Below, one piece after another: positions 59,688-64,000 of a stretch of DNA of 64,000 nucleotides; the first letter of the stretch is position 1; every line of letters starts with the position of its first letter. The notes under the pieces were generated by a model. It was not told the DNA's origin and did no database searches. It saw only the letters and a program-made list of their open reading frames with translations. The DNA is from Rhizophagus clarus (Eukaryota; Glomeromycota; Glomeromycetes; Glomerales; Glomeraceae). The position numbers and the translations under genes were made by a program. The DNA is taken from positions 372,001 through 436,000 of the forward strand of contig BLAL01000012.1 of the NCBI GenBank assembly GCA_015698045.1, read 5' to 3'.

Positions 59688-60090
59688 TTAATATAAAATT
59701 ATGAGCTTTATTAGTACTAACCGTAAACATCCGATTGTTTCAAACAAGGCGATTTCTAGTTCTCCTAAAATATCGTCAACTATATTACATGAGATGTAGG
59801 AAATAGGAATTTTGTCGTTCATACAAACAAAGGCACAATATACTATATTAACACGAGGCCAATGTTTGACAAGATCTTTAAAAGATGGCGATCCACGTAT
59901 GAATTTTAACTGCTTGAATACGGTCGTACTTTGCATACCATATTTCCATAAGCCAATATACTTCTTTCATTCGGAATTCAACACCATATAAATCATCATC
60001 ATGAGAAACCGCCAATCTAAATTTCTTATTTCCATTCGTAATTTTCCTTAGTCATAGACTTTGTGAGTGCGATGACGAAATGCAACCCTG
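59688..60090 (-). pseudogene. Decayed coding sequence, unidentified
   Basis: From the 5' side, 60040-59935 reads FRLAVSHDDDLYGVEFRMKE then VYWLMEIWYAKYDR. After a one-base shift near AAAATTCATACG, 59915-59730 continues FIRGSPSFKDLVKHWPRVNI, VYCAFVCMNDKIPISYISCN and DDILGELEIALFETIG. It ends near a donor-like GTTAGT (59722). The two pieces look like one protein with a frameshift. The family is not recognised. Confidence 0.4.
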
Positions 60091-61079
60091 ATTGACAGCC
60101 AGAAGGATAGCGAAGGTTGAAAATATATGACTAATCCCTCGGGAAGAACCGAAATCCTTAAATTTTATGCGCCTAAATAGTCTACGTAATAAAATTCTTA
60201 TAAACCATTGGTTCACACCAGACGTCAATCACAGAATAGCTTAACGTCATTACCGATTTATCGACGCAGTAAAAATAGTGCACTTAATAAAATTTATACG
60301 TAATTTCCACCAAAACTACGCCTATCCCTATTGCTAAATAGTTACCTGGAATTTCAGCCTTACAATGGCCGGTTCTTCGGAATTTTACACGTGAAAAATT
60401 CAGTAAGAGTTTTTTCTTTATACCATTTTCTTTAACGAATCTTTATAAACGTTTCATTTTTTAGGGGATGTTAAAATATCGGAAAATGATGAAACAAAGC
60501 AAAATCATTGATGAAGAAAACGAGTTGACTTTGTTGAACTTATATAGTAATATCGTGCTGCTTATATTTCTATAGTTCATATTGATAATTATTTATTAAT
60601 ACTTACTATATAAAAAATTATCTATTAATTACAAATATGTATTATAAGAAATAATCTAATATTATTGTGAAATTTTATTAGTAATATTATTTGGTATTGG
60701 ATAGAAATTCGATATATATTTTAATTAAAATAATACTAATAGTATTTAACGTGCCGAATATGAATAAAATAGTTCGCGCCAAATAAATTTTGATAATAGA
60801 TTATTAAAAAAAAATACAAATTGTACAATTATGATTAATTAACGATAACGAAACCGAAGATTTTATTAATTCTCTCATATCATTAATATACAAATTAGGA
60901 AAACAGAGATATGATACAAAATATCATAATAGGATAAAATTAGGAAAACAAAGTCTGATATTTATATGATACAAAATATCTGATAATATCCAAATAGAAT
61001 CCACAATCCTCATTGGATTCAGTTTTTTTATCTCGTATGAAAATTATTTTAGAATTTATATCTTTAATCTACTTTAGCC
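60091..61079. other. Spacer, no gene seen
   Basis: About 1 kb. A short direct repeat occurs near 60895-60985 (AATTAGGAAAACA.AG, then TGATACAAAATATC twice). Nothing else. Confidence 0.5.
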
Positions 61080-61760
61080 TAAATCTTGAAATTGTAAATC
61101 CATGGATTAATAGCACCGTCGTGATTATAATTCGGTTATTCGGCTAGTTAATGAGGTAGGTAAATAATAGTCGTTGTTAATGATGGAAGGACAGGAAGAA
61201 CAGGTGAGAAGAATTATGTTCAATACTTTTTAGAGTAAACGTATATTTCTACAATCTACTGTTAGTCTTGAAAATCATGGAACAGTTCGGCTACTCGGTT
61301 ACTAGTGTTGATGAGGTAAACAATAGTTAGATCAATAATCGATCCAAGTATATTAAACCTGTATTATAGATAGACTGAATGAACAATTCTTTTTGGGGTA
61401 AATACATATTTCCGTAATCTATCGTGAAACAAATTGAAAACCTGTGAAATAATTCGGCTATTCGGCTATTAGGGCTAATGAGGCAAATGATAGTTAAATC
61501 AATAAACGGTCCAATAAAACATCAGTCTACTAAAACCTGTATGATAGTCTTTATCAAAATCTTGAAACAAATTAAAAATCCATGAAATAATTACTCCGCC
61601 ATGATAATAATAATTCGGCTATTCGGCTATTATGAAGTTAGATCAATAAATGGTCCAATCTATCAATAATATCAGTTTACTAAAACTTGTATGATGGACT
61701 TTAATGATGGAAGAACGATAAAAAAAAAAAAAGAAATTTTCAATATTTTTAGAGTAAATA
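61080..61760 (+). repeat. Degenerate tandem repeat, about 4 units of 135-180 bp
   Basis: The recurring order is CTTGAAACAAATTGAAAAYC, CATGRAATAATT, CGGCTATTCGGCTATTA, GATGAGG.AAA.AATAGTTAGATCAATAA, GGTCCAA, and TCTACTAAAACCTGTATGATAG. Unit starts are near 61086, 61265, 61428 and 61563. Units differ by internal deletions. It is not coding. Confidence 0.75.
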
Positions 61761-61987
61761 CATAATTTAAAAAATATAATTTATTTATTTATTTATTTAT
61801 TTTTACAAAATACGTCCCACATAAATTAAATACGCACAATATCTATCTATCTTATAATTTAAGCATTCAATTAATAAATTTATTAAATTTACTAATAAAA
61901 TTTTTTCTTTTACGATAATTTCTCAGTTTACTTTAAGGAAATCATCTCTTAAAAAAAAATAAATATGGAAATTTACATGAAATTTGA

Positions 61988-62980
61988 TCAAGCACAAATT
62001 TCCGTAATAATCCCAGCTTCCAAATGTCCTTGATCGGCAGCTTTTTTAAACCATTTTATAGCTTCTTCAGTATTTTTCCGTTTAACACCTTCACCTTTAG
62101 CGTACATACGACCAAGAATAAATTGAGCATTTGGATGACCATTCTCAGCAGCTCTTCTAATCCATTTCGATGCTTTTTTATTACTTTGATGAATACCTTC
62201 TCCATTAAAATACATTCTACTAACAATGAATTGTGCATTAACATCGTTTTGTTCAGCAGCTTTCTCAAACCACGTAAAAGCTTCCTTAACATTTTTAGTA
62301 ACACCACTTCCTTCGTATAGTAGGTGAGCGATAATCACTTGTGCATTAACATCACCTTGTTCGGCCGCCATATGAAACCATTGGAAAGCTTTCGCATCTT
62401 TTTTCTTTGCGCTAACACCAATTCCATCAAAATATAGTTGTCCCATAATAACTTGAGCATTAACATTTCCGTTTTCTGCTGATTTTGTCAACCATTTTAA
62501 AGCTTCGTTAACATTTTTTTTAACACCCTCACCGTCAAGGTACATTAAACCAAGAATAAGTTGAGCTTCATCACAACCATCTGTAGCTTCTTGTTGGATT
62601 ATATTTACATTAAAAAAAGTGGATTCCAATTCTTTTTCCAATTCATCAGGGGATTTAAGAATTACCAAGTAAAAACCATTACATTGTATATAACTTTCAA
62701 TTAAATGATCAATTGTAATATCCGACATCCATTTTGGAAAAGTTTTATAAAGTATTGCTCGTTCTCCATTTGAATTCGTATGATTTCCTCTTCCTGTTAT
62801 AAATCTAATACGACTTACACTTAATGAATGATATTCTTGAATAGTCTTTATTACAATATTTTTCGCGGATTGATAATTATGGTCGTGCAGATCAATTGTA
62901 GGAATGTAGTTTTGGTCAGGTTCCTCGCATTGCTTAAATTGTTTAAATTGTGATGAAGTAGACTCTGTCAAGACGGGCAT
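61988..62980 (-). CDS. Smr domain - Sel1 repeat fusion protein, 330 aa
   Basis: An intact single-exon gene. Residues about 29-85 match the Smr domain pattern: IDLHDHNYQSAKNIVIKTIQ (the DLH signature in place of DLHG), then RIRFITGRGNHTNSNGE (the G.GNHS/T loop). Smr domains act in nucleic-acid cleavage or binding, notably in RNA quality control and DNA repair. Residues about 135-325 form five to six Sel1 repeats (EAQLILGLMYLDGEGVKKNV, NAQVIMGQLYFDGIGV, NAQFIVSRMYFNGEGI and NAQFILGRMYAKGEGV being the clearest). The fusion suggests a nuclease-like or RNA-binding module held on a protein-binding solenoid; that is inference. The start at 62980 precedes a polar tail (MPVLTESTSSQFKQ). Only the usual DLHG glycine is replaced (by Asp). 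Confidence 0.9.
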   Translation of the reverse strand: MPVLTESTSSQFKQFKQCEEPDQNYIPTIDLHDHNYQSAKNIVIKTIQEYHSLSVSRIRFITGRGNHTNSNGERAILYKTFPKWMSDITIDHLIESYIQCNGFYLVILKSPDELEKELESTFFNVNIIQQEATDGCDEAQLILGLMYLDGEGVKKNVNEALKWLTKSAENGNVNAQVIMGQLYFDGIGVSAKKKDAKAFQWFHMAAEQGDVNAQVIIAHLLYEGSGVTKNVKEAFTWFEKAAEQNDVNAQFIVSRMYFNGEGIHQSNKKASKWIRRAAENGHPNAQFILGRMYAKGEGVKRKNTEEAIKWFKKAADQGHLEAGIITEICA

Positions 62981-64000
62981 TGTTAATAATAATATAAGTT
63001 TATGAGTTATGAAATGTTTTTATGAGGTATTTCTAATTTTTTTTTTTTGTTTTTTTTTTTTGTTTTTTTTTTTTTTTTTTTTTTTTTTTGAGAAGGAAGT
63101 GTATTTAAATAAATAAATAAATAAATAAATGGTAATAGGAGAGGGTGAAGAAAAATTATTCCAGATAACTTTCTTGAAAAAAACTAGTTCTACAAAACAT
63201 GGTCATTTATTTATATAAGATTTTGAACTAGTAAAAGGCGTTTATTTTCTTTGGTTCCCATAGAAGAAAAAGAAAAACCTTGTTTAAGGGTTTAATGTTT
63301 ATAATATTATATTATTTAATATAAATTTATCATGGGGTATCGGCTAAAATATTTTTGAATAAAGAAAATTTATATTTGACGTTTTAAAAAGAAAAATTTT
63401 TTAATATTGTTCGAAAAAAAAACTCCTTATTTCTTTGTTGTGGCTATTTTGGATGACCTGAAATACCTGAAATGATAAACATCATCTTTTATTGGAAACT
63501 AATTATGTCTCGATTTGGTTAAGCCTGGTTTTATCTGTCATTAAGAAGTGATCATCAGTCTTACAAAGTTTGATTAACTGCATCAAAATGAAACGCAAAC
63601 GAAAAAGAAAAAATAATTATATAGTAAATTATGTATAAATATGTTTAATAGCAGATAGGGATACTTCTAATTTCAAACAATTTTATTGTCTTTTGTTTCA
63701 CTAAGAAAATTAATGCATTTGTACTATTGTTATCACGGAATTTTTAGTTATGAATTCCGATTCTTTTATAAAAAAAAAAAAAAAAAAAAAAAAAGAAATA
63801 CGTGGGAAGTGTGAAATATAAATTTGTAAAAGAAAAATCCATGATCTTCCATTTGTTTAAAAAGTTATTTACTATTATTATCATTACACAAATAGAGATT
63901 AATTTGGCAATAAAACTATCACTCAGTCAAAATTCAAACGTTATCGATAACGTTGATAAAACGTTATGCATGCACGTATACAATTCACACAATAGTAAGG
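62981..64000. other. Upstream and terminal spacer with homopolymers
   Basis: About 1 kb upstream of the Smr-Sel1 gene. Poly-T at 63039-63089 interrupted only by single G, AAAT repeats at 63107-63130, and poly-A at 63770-63794. No gene seen. Confidence 0.5.

Overview
The window looks like a piece of a very AT-rich fungal nuclear genome, most likely an arbuscular mycorrhizal fungus of the Rhizophagus/Glomeromycotina type. This is inferred, not proven. The reasons are the low GC, the many short introns with GTAAG donors and TAG acceptors, and the gene families present: tyrosine-kinase-like (TKL) kinases with an HCDLH(x)2N catalytic loop, a kinase fused to a very long Sel1-repeat tail, an Smr-Sel1 protein, F-box/LRR-like proteins in intact and broken copies, 3CxxC zinc-finger proteins and a class I methyltransferase. 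Long gene-free stretches carry small inverted-repeat transposons.

Layout. 1-2591: a broken kinase copy interrupted by a small palindromic element, then a largely intact TKL kinase on the minus strand. 2596-7189: a 4.4-kb tandem array of about 100-bp units upstream of that kinase. On the minus strand nearly every unit has a donor (GTAAGT-like), a CTAAC branch-point-like motif and an acceptor (AG), and successive 'introns' are separated by exactly 3 nt. A 1,253-bp inverted-repeat element with a 9-bp target-site duplication sits inside the array. 7190-12871: AT-rich spacer with decayed array units and a transposon end. 12872-14053: a multi-pass membrane protein. 14611-20044: a four-exon kinase-Sel1 gene (about 1,728 aa) with nine 324-bp super-repeats. 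20350-21420: a kinase pseudogene. 22442-23402: a transposon whose long inverted repeats are built from TCCCGAAAT motifs.

23403-33436 is mostly spacer with one Gln/Ser/Asn-rich hypothetical gene (27858-28418) and one orphan exon (29854-30050). 33437-40374 holds a frameshifted F-box gene, simple repeats, an F-box 3' fragment and an intact F-box gene. 43004-50013 holds a two-copy segmental duplication, each copy with a 3CxxC zinc-finger gene. Copy 2 is truncated by a 20-bp deletion and carries a small transposon that copy 1 lacks. Between the copies lies a decayed series of about 45-nt exon / about 85-nt intron cassettes. 50614-51861 is a five-exon methyltransferase. 53560-58524 contains decayed coding sequence, a Tc1/mariner transposase relic and an F-box relic. 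59016-59182 is a palindromic element, 61080-61760 a degenerate tandem repeat, and 61988-62980 an intact Smr-Sel1 gene.

No single pathway is evident. The intact genes are mostly members of large, lineage-expanded signalling and adaptor families (kinases, Sel1, F-box) sitting among their own pseudogenes. The most unusual structure is the tandem array of intron-like units in the 5' part of the first kinase gene.
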